A stretch of DNA of 64,000 nucleotides from Armillaria gallica (GCA_037576215.1 JBANDB010000013.1:2604001-2668000), one strand, 5' to 3'; shown: positions 11,976 to 25,340, counted from the stretch's first letter. Notes: a model not told the origin generated them from the sequence alone. Numbers and translations: made by a program.

Positions 11976-14521
11976 TCACAAACTCTCTGTATCTACAAAT
12001 GCGCTCGCTTGAATATTGTATAACTTAGCGTACTCTCCCTGACTTGCCATAAGCTCTTCGTGAGTACCAGATTCGGCTATCGTTCCATCTTTCATGCAGC
12101 TTCATATGCTCGATTAGTGACCTGCGATACACGCAACGGAAACAAGGGCTTACACAACGAGATCCGCGCGCTTTGTCAACTGTCCAAACCGATGGGTAAC
12201 AAAAACCATAGTCTTCCCTTCTCGTGCTCGAATAAGATTGTCGAACAATGCAAATTCCCCTTCGGAGTCTAAAGCCGAGGTTGGCTCATCTACAGCGACA
12301 AATCTGACCTTTCCTGTCTCGAATCGCATGAAAGTCCTTGCCCTAAGGCAACGATGCGTCAAAACAAAGTTATATCCAAAAGGAGTCGGAAAGGATACTC
12401 ACGCAACAATTCTCTGCGTCTCACCGCCCGAGAGCTGGATATTCTTCTGCAACTTCTCCAGCTCGACTTGTAAAGGATGATCCGGGTCATTGGGTAGGCG
12501 TGACCCATACGCCTCGTTATCTGTACTCAATTTCGTCTCCTTTCCCCGCTCGAGCTTCTTGAGGCAGTGACTCGCACCTCCCTTCTGGGCAGCGCAATCA
12601 ATCATGTCCACGTCCTTCACCTTGTCCGCATACCCCAACCCTATATTCTCTCCTAGAGAGAGTGGGAAAAGGGAATGATCCTGTGTCAAGGTCGCTGTTG
12701 CCCGCCGCAGATCTGACATACGATACTGGGAAATTGGGATGCCATCGACTAGAATAGACTCTGGTCCAGATGTGGGATCGTAGAATCGTGAGAGTAGTTT
12801 GAGGATGGTCGATTTGCCACTACCGTTCGAGCCAACAATAACGACCATTTGCCCGGACTTGATGGATAAGTTGATATTCGAAAGAGCGGGTTTGGCGGTT
12901 TGACTTCCGGGGTAGGAGAATGAAACATCGTGCAGTTCAAATGACATCCCTTTGGGTTTATCATCGGAGGAAGTATTCGGATAGGCAATGTCGCCATCAA
13001 CGAGCGTGTTCGCAATATTAGCTGAGTCATAAACGTTCTTGAGCTTTTGGTATCTTCTCTGGAACTGATTGATGTTCCCGACAACATAGCCGATGGCCCA
13101 ATCTAGGTGCTGTGATGATTGTTGGAGTATCGCGATAGAGGATAGCGAGAATCTCTCGGGGTAGAGAATATAGACTAGTGCACAGTATATCTGTAAGGAT
13201 CGGTCAGCTACTACTAGTCCCACAAATTTAATATTTAACTGTGCACATACAATAGGCATGTCGCCGAGGACATCGTTGGTGATTTGCCATATAGGCGTTG
13301 TCCTGATCATGTATTGAAGTGGAGCCGATTCATCTGACAGACCACCCACTAGCTGGCCCGCTTTTCGGTACTCTGAAAGACGAGGTGTTTAGATATATAA
13401 ATGAAAGGATAGAGGAAGTTTACCATTTATGATATAGTCGACAATATCACTCCCAAGGACTTCGGACCTATACCCTGGGGATGACATACTGTCCAAAGCC
13501 TTCATACGCTGCCGGTGCTCGTTATCGGTATAAACAATGTGAGCTATAATTTCCTTCAGTCTAAATGAGGATAGGGAAAAAGGACTGACGCACGTATATT
13601 CCATAGGGCACGTCCAGTAAACGCGAGAAAAAATGGCTTCATGATACAGAGTGCTGTAAAGATCGGCGACCCGGAAGATCGAGAAGCTTCGACGATGAGT
13701 ACAAGCTGGCTCAGCGCCTTGCTGATGTTGGTGAAAAACTCCACGATACTCGTAAATGATGTCCATGCGTCGTAAGAGGTAGCTCGGACTTTACTGCGTG
13801 GTTCTTGAAAATGGGACACTTCAGTAAAACGTGGCCCCCTGCGAGATATATGTATACCTTGCGAAGTGGGAAGATCTATCCTTAATTGAGCTGGATATGA
13901 GATCAGATATGGCAGGACGAAAGCAATAGGTCAGAGTACCCTGCATTAAAAACAGTTCGAAATGAGTCGTTATACGTGTCTTCAGTGTTGCTTGAAATCG
14001 TTCACTGTAAGACGTTGCATCACAGATCAGGGACATACGTATGAGAACAGCGTGAATTTACCTTTCCCATTGTAGTACTGCTGCAAATATGACGAAGAAA
14101 ATCCGCATAGCAAGGGCCTTGAGAATGGCGCCAACATCTGGGGCACCGTGGATCAAACCTGTTTCAACCTTCGCGAGATGGCGTAAGTTCAAGATAAAAT
14201 AGTGAAGAAGAGACGTACCATTCGGAGGATTTGACTTGAGAAGTATAATAGTAGAGCACTTTGAACTCCTGACCATAATTTGTTGAACACGAATAACGTC
14301 GCCAGTATGGGCTCAAGGGTGTATACATCGATGGCCAGACGTCTAATGTACCGAAGTGCGTCTTTCAAGTCCAAGAATTGTTTTCTGAGATGCAACGGAG
14401 AGCTTTTGAGGATTGAAACCTTCCATACACCGAGTTGTATTGTTTCTAGTTCTCGTTTGTCGTTCGTGGTGAGATCTGCCTTTGGGACAGTCAGACGACT
14501 GAAGTTTAAGGGATAAAGCAT
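11976..14521 (-). CDS. ABC half-transporter (one transmembrane domain plus one nucleotide-binding domain)
   Basis: Ten exons can be placed: 14521-14219, 14168-14062, 14004-13940, 13890-13858, 13818-13594, 13543-13424, 13372-13251, 13190-12403, 12342-12154, 12099-11976. Phases match at every junction and the total is 2076 nt (691 residues plus stop). Exons 1-7 and the start of exon 8 form the hydrophobic membrane domain. Exon 8 carries Walker A (GSNGSGKST), the Q-loop (TQDHSLFPLS) and the signature LSGGETQRI; exon 9 carries Walker B with D-loop (FVAVDEPTSALD) and the H-loop (VTHRFG); exon 10 ends GTHEELMA...YNIQASAF, typical of this group. It should act as a homodimeric or heterodimeric ATP-driven exporter; substrate and membrane are not predictable. 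The start at 14521 follows a TATTTAAA-like element. A decayed copy of exons 9-10 lies at 46226-46650. Confidence 0.9.
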
Positions 14522-14583
14522 GGTGAGAGGGCACTGAAGAGCTGGAAGTGCACAATACTGCGAACATTTATGAGTCAAGGGAC

Positions 14584-14592
14584 TTTAAATAG
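14584..14592 (-). promoter_or_regulatory. TATA-like element upstream of the ABC gene
   Basis: The minus strand reads TATTTAAA about 65 nt before the chosen ATG (14521). Spacing is plausible for a fungal TATA box, but such AT-rich octamers are common, so this is only supportive of the start choice. Confidence 0.3.
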
Positions 14593-14599
14593 AACCTGA

Positions 14600-17500
14600 T
14601 TTACTTGCAGCTGTTGATCTGATTCATCATCGAGTCATACAAACACGGCGCTCGAATAGTGATGTAATTGTATTCAGGCTGAACAAGGTCCAATTGATTT
14701 TCTTAGGTAAAAAGGGATGCGCTATGAAGGTATGCCTCCGTAATAGTCATGTCATCTCCCTACAACATGAGAGGGTGGCCACCGGCAATGGCAGTGTCAG
14801 GTTCAATGTCTAGACGCCAGCCGTGACCAATCGGCATGAGCGATGGCCCCGGATCATGAGGTAATTGAGCCTTCAGGCATTGTCCAAGGGGCGTCCCAAG
14901 ACTGTGGGGTCGCGTAAATTCCGTGCTGTGCGCTACCAGCGTCGAAGATGCGCAGGCCGTAGGTGATGGTGGTTGGACTCTGAGAGCTATATGCGTCCTA
15001 CAACGCGTGGCCCCATCAAAATGATCGGCGTTTGCCGCGGCCCTCTGCCAACCGCAGTCTTATTTGTGCTTCATCCGTTCGTTATATTCTGTCCTTGTTG
15101 ATCGATATTTTCCAAAATGTTGCCTCCACAAATATCGCTGTCTCGACACTTGTTTTTGATGCGTACATTGCAACAGGTGCAGCAGCAGCAAATTACAGTG
15201 GAACATTAATGGGGAACGATGACGTACAGGTTTCTTCCCTCACGGCGGTTCTAACTGCTTCTCAATCCAAACGAGATCACAACGTCGTATCGGGCCTCTC
15301 TCGAATGAGCTAGCATCCGCCGATAGGTGTTCCGCAGTCTTGGAGGCCTAGTAGGTTTCTTATCCAAATTTTGATCTTCGCAGGGGAACTGAGGGATATC
15401 CGATCTATATGAGATACACCCACAATCCTGGACTGCACTTATGCGCTAGTGAGTCAGCATGGACGATCACGTGCCGTTTCTTGGGGATTTATGGACTACT
15501 GCGCTTTCAAGGAGCATTCTCCCGTTGATGCCTTCACCAATATAGATTGGAACTCTTACTGCACGACTGGCTTGTCGATTCCGGCGCAGCATACCTTGCT
15601 TCCTGTGTTGTACAGTGCGTGGATTCTTTGTTTTACATGAAGTGGTGGGCCGTCGCGGGGCGCGGCAGGTCCGAGTCCTGTGTAATTGCAGGGGGAAGCT
15701 CTCAGGGAATACCCAGTATATATTTCAAACAATCATTGATGTTACATGAACTTTGCTGGAAGGGCTGCCACTTCACCATGTCAGTTTGGCCTGTTAATTT
15801 GGAATCTGCGTAGTCACTAGAAAGAGCAGAGTGCTTACCTTTTAACTAGAAACTCCATGGTTGAGAAACTGGAACTGTTACATTGCCACTACCATAATAC
15901 CCTGCATTGTTGTACGTCCGAATCCGGTGGAAGTAAACACGCCCAGATGGCACTGTCCTCATGTTTGAAAGCCTCCACAGGAAAGCTGGCATGAAAAGTA
16001 ATCAATTTGGCATGCAACACGGGCAAGGCTTTTATCAATGATATTGAATGTGTCGATCAGTAGAATGGTTAATGGCTGAGGGACGCTAATGAACTGCAGG
16101 TCAATAAATTACACCGACGAAGCACTTAGAACCGCCCTTGCAACAAAAATACTGAGAATTCTGGTGTGACGGTCAACGTCCAGTATAGTCTTCCCACTAT
16201 GCGATCATCCATTACTACTTCCCACTCCCGATATGAGCCTGCCAATACATAATCCTTCAGTAACTAGCATATTTCATCAGACATGGATCTAAGTTCAAAA
16301 GCGGAGTTGCATATGAGAGTGATAAGAGTCGGTATAACTGTGGAAGTAATTGGACAAGGATGGGAATCACTTGGGTGAGAGTGAACCGAAACCTGTCAAA
16401 AACATGAGTGGAAAAGGGTCACAAATACCCTAAATAATGACCTATTTTGCATCTAGTACCTGCTATGCTCGCCCCACAGGGTTTTGTTTTAAAGTACAAT
16501 TGCATCTTCTTGGTCATAAACTTACAAAACGGTGAGCAATAGGTACTACAAGTCATTTCTAATGCAGACCCACAGAAGAGCATCTTGCGAACTTCAATTC
16601 GGTAAATGGTTTGTAGATTAGGCTGCTGAGGGATGCTAGCAGATTCAAGATTGTAGGATGAACAGCATGACTTACCACTCTGTGGCATGTCTGCCACTGT
16701 CTCCAGCCATGCTCCCAGCTCTGTCGTCGTGTTTATCAGTTTCCTTGCCTTCACAAAGTTCAAGTACCGATTAGGAGGCAAAAATTAAGTGCAATAATGC
16801 TGTTTGCATACTATCAGCATCAGCAGCTACTATCTCGAAACAAAGAACGGCTTACCCACAGGAGCAAATTTTGTTTGAGAAAGGCATCAATCCAAAGGGT
16901 ATACTCGCAACCATCGGTGCGAGGGTAAACCTGTTTCACACTGAAGGCAAGAAGGCAAGAAGGCAGGAATCTTTTCAAGCAGCATCAACGAAGATGGGGA
17001 AAGATGACGAGTTGAGTGCAAATTATTAACAGCCAGAACACCAACAGAAGCGCTGACACAACCATTGCAGATTCGAGGTCGCCAAACCACAGATATTTGG
17101 GCAGGCAACATCATCGGAGTTCAACCATTGAGTAGCCTTCAAGGGGCCATGATGAGTATGAAAGGAGTAGATCATTGAAGCCGCAAACAGTAGCTCTGAT
17201 AGGTGAGGGGTTTTCCAAGGTTGAAAAAACAAGAGCTTGAGCTGACGGCCAACAACAGGAGAGAGAACAAACGATATATCATTGCAAGCTGAGCGTCAAG
17301 GAGAAAGCGGGGCAGAGAGATTGTAATAAAGAGGGGTACAGACCTAGAACTTTGGAGTGCAAAGTGGGATCTCAAGCGATGTACAAATATGGCTATATGA
17401 GAATGAGATACGATAGAAACTTGCAACGAACCAAGCAAAAACGACAGAACGGCAGCAACGCTCAAAAGAACGGCAAAGGCCGACACAATGCTGAAAGCCA

Positions 17501-18650
17501 AGCCGAGAAAAGATGTCAGGTGTGATGACTAATACCGGCAAAGACCGACTTAACCAAAATACACCGCCACCGAGGACCTCCCCCAAAAACCGCATAAGAC
17601 CAAGCCTGTATACACAGGACTCGGAATCTAGGGAAGGAAATAAGGAGCGAGTTACCAAATAGGACCAACCAAGCTTCCCCGTGATGCACGTCTTAATTTG
17701 CAATTCTTTGCGTTCCCCACTGTAGCCTCAAAAACACATCAGACTCAACGCCGGCTTGATTGCACTGGATATTGCATTTGGAGAATCATCCTCATTTATT
17801 TTTTCAGTGTACGTATTCATTTTATTTTCATCAAAAAAGGCCACAGCATCCATGATCAACTGTAGCTGAAGCTTCTTTAGATCCCCGTGCTTGACACTGC
17901 CGCACATAGTGACCTTGACTCGGGCAGGGTATGCCATCTACTCCTCATCATTCCTTCCAATTTTGTAAGATTTACTAGGAACTCGCGCCTCGGCAGGAAA
18001 AGTTCCTAGCACGTCCCAGTGGGTCAGGTTCAAAGATCTCGAGGTGAGGCACGATAGCATGCGCGTTAACCCATCCTGTAGGTAGTACTAATGCCAGTGC
18101 TTTTCTTCTTGAGCTGTCTCACAGAAGCAGATGCTAACGACACGAAATTTCGGACCCTAAATATCCAGCCCCGTTGCACCGCCTGAGGTAGACCACGCAT
18201 GTAGTTCCGAGCACCTCTTCAGCACTTTCACGAAGGTCATTCAGCTAGGATGCTTTCCGGGCCTGCAGGGAAAGCGTAAGAGTTTCCCTGGCTTTCCCAC
18301 CCTAGTTGGCCATTATCACGGAACCCTCTCCCCAGCTTTAACAGATTTATTGAAGAGGTGTTTGGGAGAACATGTAAGATCCGAATCTACATCCTGACCT
18401 CTTACACTCTAGGATGTTGTCATAACTTACATTTACTGATGGGAAATGAACACACACCATCCTGGTCAGGTAACTCCCTCAGTCAATAATCTTATGCAAG
18501 CACAATAATTCGGATTCAAAGGTCCAGACATCACAGAGTCTCTCAAGGAGGCATCTGAGCCCCAGGCTTCAGGCTACCTCTCTCGGGACGCTTTGTTGGT
18601 AGCATATTGATGAACAAGGAGTCTGTTCCGATGCGAAATTGGGGTGGGTG
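14600..18650. other. No recognisable gene in 4 kb
   Basis: Frames up to about 120 codons occur (15032-15313 plus, 16419-16781 minus, 17172-17501 and 17344-17703 minus, overlapping), but none has a domain I know and several overlap each other in different frames. A short patch near 15645-15695 resembles the reverse complement of about 60310-60360, which hints at a shared dispersed family. A small imperfect direct repeat of AAGGCAAG units lies near 16940-16965. The plus strand is purine-rich from about 16.9 to 17.6 kb. I see no terminal repeats. Confidence 0.35.
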
Positions 18651-18659
18651 ATATGTGCA

Positions 18660-20160
18660 GTACCATTCCGTTTCGGGGCTGACTGTATTCATTCAGAACT
18701 GGCATAACTGGTGGTCTCAGCAACTGTGCCTATTCGTCATTAATAGATGTACCCTCTCCTCTCATTGGAAGGATTGACTCATTCGCTACTTCCATTATGT
18801 CAAACTCAGGCATCGGCGAATGTAACCACCTCTTCAGGCGATTGCCAAATTTTAGGTCCTGCTTCATCATTCGTGTGTCGTCGAGGGCTAGATTTCGTAA
18901 GGGAAGAACGAGTCCAAGTCTTTGTTCGGCGTCGAGTCCCCTCCCAAGTTCTCCCGATGCTATCTTGGCTACATCATTTTGAGACCCGCCTTTCCAGCTC
19001 AGCGAGTAAAAATGATTAACACAGTCCCCGATTACCATTTTTCGCATCGTCCCCATCTTTCCTTATTCATATCGCTCTGAAACTCGCGCATACTTCTACA
19101 AATTATTCAAAATCACGACGGATGAAATTCAATTTTACGGTCGATGCTCCCAGGAAGGGACTTCGAAAATTCAGCCCCCAGATAGGGGACTTATTCCTCC
19201 TGCCCCCCCGGCACCTCGGGGAGTGACCCATCCCCTAATTTATATCAACACTCTCGGGGAACTTACCTTCTCCTTCTATTTCGTGTCGCAGACTACGGTC
19301 ACGGCGATATTCTTCCTTCCTCCGATTGGTTCATATAGCGCCTGTCCGTCAAGCCCATGCTTTTTTCCTCCGCAGCCTGGCTCTATTGAGAAACTAACTT
19401 GTCTGAACTGTTCTTGCTTGGAACGAACTTTCTCTTGAAACCTTATTGTACCGATGATCCTACCTCTCCCCGACATGATTCGTATCGACATGTCTCCGCT
19501 ATTGGCCAGAATCTCGGTGACTTTCAATAGGCGTGGCAGGCGTACCACTCTGATACCTTGTGGCAGTCCTCGACTGAGTTCCCCGTGGAACCGTCCTAAT
19601 GAGGTGTGATTGTCTACACATGCCAACGCTCAAAGTGACATAAGATACATCGGATCTAAGGTGACTCGCGGGGTTAAAGGTTATCTCGAGAATGGTGCAA
19701 GCTGAAGAACACCATTTGTAGTGATGGAGTTCGATAGACAAGCCCATTCCGTGTCGGGGCTGACTGCATTATTTTAGAACCAGCAAGAATGGGGTTTCAG
19801 CAGCTGTTGCTGTTACCTGGTACTCCCAGCATCATTACGGTATTGTTTCGTCTGATGATGAGAGGCTTTAACCTGTCGACGATGTGGATTCAGATACTAA
19901 ACAACTGACTGGCTACGTCAGGATTCTGCACATGCCAGAATCTGGCGTCGGCGCATACAGTCATCCTGTCACACGACGAATACTTTTTGGTCCTGTTTCA
20001 GACGGAGTCCCAGCAGAGATTTTGTGCAGGGATTGGGCGACAGCTCTTTTCGGGATGCCTGTTGAAGCTCCGGTGGTCAGTGGTATCTATGTTCAACGTC
20101 TCAGTCCCCTTCTTGCCCTCTCAGATACGGTACCTACATTATTCTGAGACCGCCATAATT
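18660..20160. repeat. Tandem duplication of a ~1.08 kb unit, unidentified
   Basis: The stretch 18665-19010 recurs, diverged, at 19742-20155. Both begin with CATTCCGT.TCGGGGCTGACTG and share further blocks for about 350 bases, a spacing of about 1.08 kb. Minus-strand frames at 18730-19056 (108 codons) and 19276-19626 (116 codons) have a credible amino-acid composition and could be exons of the duplicated unit, but I recognise neither and plus-strand frames overlap them. Confidence 0.5.
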
Positions 20161-22000
20161 CCTTGATCAGTCAGCACATTCTATACGCATTAGTCCTAAA
20201 CTGAACGGCGTCTACGAGCTATTGTTAGAGGGCTTGGCTATTAGGATACATGTGCATCTGACTTAAGTTCAAGGAACGAAGGTGAGACGTACATGGACAA
20301 TACAAAGAATTCGCCTGTGTAGGTACAACGTTCAATGTCCGTATGTCATGCGGACTGTATAACATCCACCGTAGGACGTCGGCGTCTTTGGTTCCATTGT
20401 GAAAGTGGTGTGTACATCATTACAGGCACGGGGTCGCCGCAAAAATGACATTCAAAGTCACCCTCGAATCTGTTCTTGGTGCGGAAGGAAAGATGACACA
20501 AACCCGGAGCTACTTCATCCGAAATTGAAACACCGTGAATTTCCAGCTTCCGGAGGCGCCAGGGCTATGAGATAAGTACATCATAATGATTGCCCTTTCT
20601 CTTCCTGTGCAAAGAGAGGACATTGCACTTCAACGTCAAGTATACCCACTGTCACCGGACACCCTTAATTTTCGTACTATCGCTGTTTGACCCGCACTCT
20701 CGGACTCAGGAACTATGATTTGAATTGCCCTATCAACTAAGTGCAGCCGTCTGCGATGTCACGATGACTTTCTTTGTATATTACGCTCTAGCCACGCCCG
20801 ACGCATTAGGTAGTCGAGATTGGCTGTTATATGATCAATTATTAGCGTGTTGTCTTTAACTCTGACATCTGTAACATATCATCACCCGAAGGAAAATTAA
20901 AAATCCTTTATCCATTTAGTTTCCTAAGAGTTCCCAGCCTTGTAAAAAGTTTAAACTTATTTCATTTCAATCAGTGCCACATCAATCGCTAGTGACTGTA
21001 GTATTTTTTGGTGGATGGGGGGATATCACATTGGTATCCGAACACCTCTAGGATAATGCCATCGAATTAATAGGCTATCAAAGGACCCATCTTTCCGTAA
21101 AATATGGACTCAGGAGAACGAGCCAGAATATTCAAGCCAGCTAGTACTTCTGAAGATAGCAATACATGTCTCAATGTTGTGTTCTATATATTCCAATTCA
21201 AGTATAATTCACATCGTTTGCTCCGAGATATGTGTTTTTCTAGTATTCTAAACTTCGCATGTTGGAACTCATTGATGTTCCAAAATTGTCCACCGGCCCT
21301 TCTGGAGTATCTGACCCAGAATTGTGGTTCCAAGTGTCGAACACACCGGCTGTAGTCACTCCGTCCAAGTTTTTTATAGCTTCCCGTCTCCGATTCCGTA
21401 GGTATCGTTACTGACCTGGTGCGAAGAAGATCAGGATACTTACTTGTAAGGGAACTCCCAGTCAGCGAGGTTCACAGTAGTTACGAGGCTGTCAGGTAAC
21501 GAGTACTGCAGCTTGCCAAGATGCCGTGGAATCTTCTTACTTGCTTCTTTATCGCGTTTCTGACTTCACAAGTCGCGACATTGGAAGCTGTGGCGCGGTC
21601 CGGTCCTCAGCGACCTCATAAGTGAGCTCAAAGGCAAGATTTGGAACTTTCGCCGTCATTTCTCATTCTTCATAGATCACTTTAGGTCAGGAAGTCTTAC
21701 AATATCGCACCAGTTCTCCTCGAAAACAAAACGATACACTTCCAACGTTGGTATAAGTCTTTCGACAGAAGAAAAGCGCTTGCAGAAATTTACAACAACA
21801 GGTTCCCACACAGCCCATTATTTTCCTCAATCTGTCCCTGCAACGCCGATCTCATGGTCTCCATCGAGGTCGGTCACAAACTCTGTTCGCATGCATGACT
21901 CTTCAAAGCCAAAGCACGAGCTGTTTTGAGAAGGCATTTAAGTCGCGGCGTCGCCTAGATAACGATATCGGATAAGCTTATTCCCACATATCATTTCGTC
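20160..22000. other. No recognisable gene
   Basis: All frames are short; the longest (21104-21355 plus, 83 codons) has no motif. No terminal repeats or structured elements were found. Confidence 0.4.
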
Positions 22001-22001
22001 T

Positions 22002-22310
22002 ATGAACGTCTTTACAGTATGCTCTCTTCGCAAATTTCAGTCCCTTTTCATAGCTTACAAAAGACCGCGTCCTATTTCTAGATCGGGTCGTGCGTCTTTT
22101 TTTACGACTATGCTGGACGCCTCACAGGAGGCGTTGTGGAGTCGACGAGCCGCATGTCTGACGCGAGTATTGTTTGTCTTGAAGGACGGATCCTCCAACT
22201 GACTTTCAACAGGGTACTCTCATGATAGTCATCAAACACGACAGTTGAGGAACCGTAACCTTACCGATAGTAGTTCAGCTTCGTTGTGGTAGTGACCTGT
22301 TGACCCCGTC
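22002..22310 (+). repeat. Degenerate gene fragment, family R1 copy 1
   Basis: Part of this segment can be read as coding for a motif ending GRLTGGVVESTSRMSD (frame entered near 22108), with a frameshift just before it. Equivalent motifs occur at about 23690-23740 (NSNGRLTGGIVESTS) and 30855-30920 (DSNGQLLTGVVQSTSRLSD). All three share the downstream sequence ACCGTAACCTT(A/G)CCG. I do not recognise the parent protein. Confidence 0.45.
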
Positions 22311-22400
22311 AGATCTTAGGGCCACGGGTGTGTCTAATGGTTAGTGTGAGAATATAACGATAGGATAGGAGTGGCTGCATCTTCGCGCATAAATGGCGGA

Positions 22401-22574
22401 ACGCGTCAGTTGTGGCTTCCTAGCGGCTCAAATCCTCCGAGTGTTACACAAGATAAATGTAGGTACCTCTTGACGGTAATAACAAGTTCCGTTATTATCA
22501 TCAAGAGGTAACTACATCTATCTTGTGTAGCGCTTCGGGTCACTCACAGCGAAAAAATCGGAGGACTGACGCGT
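22401..22574. repeat. 174-bp palindrome with a 38-bp near-perfect hairpin core
   Basis: The inner arms 22446-22483 and 22491-22528 are inverted copies matching at 34 of 38 positions, with one further pair allowed as G-U in RNA, and a 7-nt loop (AAGTTCC). Outer arms also pair: ACGCGTCAGT (22401-22410) and TCCTCCGA (22433-22440) with 22558-22574. About 22-30 nt of unpaired sequence lies between the two stem parts. The shape fits a foldback element or a small-RNA hairpin precursor; no coding frame crosses it. No obvious target duplication flanks it. Confidence 0.8.
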
Positions 22575-23489
22575 ACATCCTATCAAGGAGACTCCTCCCC
22601 CCCAAAAAAAAATCATGTCGCTGGTGTTTAATCAGTCACAAATATACTTAATATCATCTTCATTTCATCTCCGAAGTACAATCTTGGCACCGTGTACTCC
22701 CGCCTGGGACTGGACAGGGAAATTTTCCAATCATATGCCTCAAATAGAGGTGCTTCTCACCATCCGGACATGAGCTTCTGCATCTAGAACATAACACCCT
22801 GCACGCACATCTGGAAGCCATAACGAGTCCATTTCCGTGCGTGTCCACAGCTACGTAGCCGTTGCCGTTATCGACCATGCCAGGATGTTGAACTCGGCAT
22901 TGTACATGGCACAGTCGCAGTGTTGCTTTTGTCATACGGACGAAAGGAACCCACTGTTTAGCGATAGGGAAACGAATCTGTGCGTGTCCTCCATCAATCT
23001 ATTATACTTACTCGCGAGCTGTGGCGGGAACAGCTCGCATATTCATCTTTTCGAGATCACTGTTAGCTATATGAGAGTCCAGAGTTCATGCTTAATGTCC
23101 AAAGAGCCTTATTTGCCATCGGCATTTCAGTGTTGCATTCTTTCGTTCTAGCTCGGAATTTGATGTAACATTCATATCTACATGACGTCGAATGAAATCT
23201 ATAGTATGGCTTTCCACATTGTGTGCAGCAATCACTGGAATCAAGTACAACTTAATGAGGCTGGTCACTCGCCAGAACATGGATTCCGACAGTAGCGTCA
23301 CAGCATCTCACCTTTGTTTATTCCCGAAAACACATTTAAGCCAGTGTGGAGCTACGATAATAACGGTAACGATAATCTACTCATACCGGGCATGTCGGAT
23401 TGATGCTCGCGGGATTATGTATATACTCATCTTATTGCTTACTATTCAATAAGATTTTCCGAAGCAGCGGTTACTTCAGCTCAAGGTGG

Positions 23490-23870
23490 CGTGTCTTCAT
23501 CAGGTGTTCATACTTCATTAATACTCCCCGACAGACAAGGTACTTATATCGATGAATGGTGCCCATCCAAATTGCTAGTGGATATTCCCTCATATACAAT
23601 GAGCTCACTTCCGGTACGTTTCCTCGTATCTTTCATAATTCGTTACCATGTTACCCTTATAGGCTGGTTCCAGAGTCTTCTTCTACAACTCGAACGGACG
23701 CCTCACAGGAGGCATTGTCGAGTCGACCAGTGCCATGGAAAACGTGAATTCTCTTTCTCAAATAACAAACCTGTAAGTCTGATCTATTATAGGGCATGCA
23801 AATAGTTCGTATCAGGTGCGAAAATGGAAGAACAGTAACCTTACCGTAGGTAATATTCCTTTGTCTTGGT
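23490..23870 (+). repeat. Degenerate gene fragment, family R1 copy 2
   Basis: It shares the GRLTGGIVESTS motif and the ACCGTAACCTTACCG block with 22002-22310 and 30780-31060. The frame is open from about 23660 to 23760, making this the best preserved of the three, yet too short to identify. A CTTATAG acceptor-like site precedes the motif. Confidence 0.45.
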
Positions 23871-25125
23871 GTTGCTAACTTCGGATATACTTAGGGCCGC
23901 AGGTGTGTTTCGAGGTTAGCTGTGGAAAAGGAGAAGTTGGAATCGTCGCATGGAAATATGACAATATAACGGACCTATCGTCCTAAGATTTCGTGGCGAG
24001 CTGTAAGGGATATGGATTCTTTACGGACCGCTTAGCTACTTCATCTTTCCGTTCTCGCTTACATATGGTTTGCGGCAGCTACGTAGGCGCCGATTGCGGA
24101 CTTTGCCTCACTAAACCTCTTACTTCTACCATGCTTTTGTGTCTTTGACTTGGCAATATACGCCCGACTCTTACTCAATTCTGGGTTGAAGACCCATCGC
24201 GTGGCAGATCCTTTACACGAGCAGATACAGTAAAAAGAGTTGAGCGAAATGACGAGGAAGAATCAGAAAATAATATGTGCCAACCGTGATGTATAAGCGG
24301 TCTTGCTATCTTCCTGGTATCGGTTGGGCTTGTACTGATCTCTCGTGACAAGATCGGCTGTTGAGTAGTTTGACTGGGAGCAGATGACAAAACGAATCTT
24401 AGTTCTTCACTTCGTCAGTGTGCCGCCCTTGAAATCCCAAAAGGCAAGAATAGAAGGTGAAGTCATTGGATGGATCTGTGGGTAAGGAGAGCCAGTATGG
24501 CGAAGCAATGTCTAATGAAAGTTCACGCGAGGAAGTAAGAGAGAGTACTTGGAAGCGGCACCTCGTTATAGATTGCTACACTCAGACCTGACTGAGTGAG
24601 TATTTCGCGGGTACTTGTCCCAGGAAATGCTGCATACTATTAAACTCCTGGATTCATGACATCAATAAGGCAGCCAAACTTTGCTCATATTGCGCCACAT
24701 ACCACAGCCACTGCAAGTCTAAAGACATAACTCCTGTCAGCGCACTGAGAATTGAGCTTGATGGCTATGACATAGACTTCGGAATAAGAAGGATAACAAG
24801 GCTCGAGGAAGGTCGGTCGGATCATATCGTAGGATCTCATGAGAAGGGACTAATGTTCCGGGCAAGATGCTCTATATCTTACTCACCTTCACAACGGAAC
24901 TCAGAGAGTGAGATAAAACGGTCCATAGAGGTGCATGGTCGACGGACGCATCGGAAGAAATGAAGTGTTCTAATGCGAGCTCTTGATTGTTTTCTTACCT
25001 TGCCCGGGCTGATAAAAATTCGCTCAAGTCTCGCATTCTCCAGATATCTGAAATCGTGGGCAGAGGTTTTTGCAAAAAAGCAAGACAATGCTTGAACATA
25101 CTCTGGATGTTTTTCTCTAATTGCG
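23866..25125. repeat. Segmental duplication copy A, left part
   Basis: Blocks here match copy B at 32730-33590 in the same order: 23875-24000 with 32725-32835, 24225-24320 with 32875-32975, and 24720-25060 with 33112-33520. Identity varies by eye around 70-75 percent with many small indels. The similarity stops near 25125 and resumes at about 28230, on the far side of the YR element. Content is unidentified; frames are broken. Confidence 0.65.
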
Positions 25126-25160
25126 TCGCTCACTTAGGCCTCCAATGATAGCCAACAGCA

Positions 25161-25185
25161 GCCCCCGGTAAACGTTTCCGGGGGC
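25161..25185. repeat. GC-rich hairpin downstream of the recombinase
   Basis: GCCCCCGG and CCGGGGGC (8-bp perfect stem) flank TAAACGTTT, whose centre AAACGTTT is itself palindromic. It lies 155 nt past the recombinase stop and near the element edge, so it could be a transcript terminator/processing signal or a recombination site. Confidence 0.65.
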
Positions 25186-25340
25186 CCTACAAATCGATTT
25201 CGAGGCGGGTCGTGTGTCAGAGTCGCTAATGTGGTAATGATAGAGGAAATTGTTATGGAAGAGAGGAAGATAGCGTAATGTATGTGAGATAAGGAGATGA
25301 GATTGAAGATGGGAAAGACCACAACGCAAATGATGAAGGA

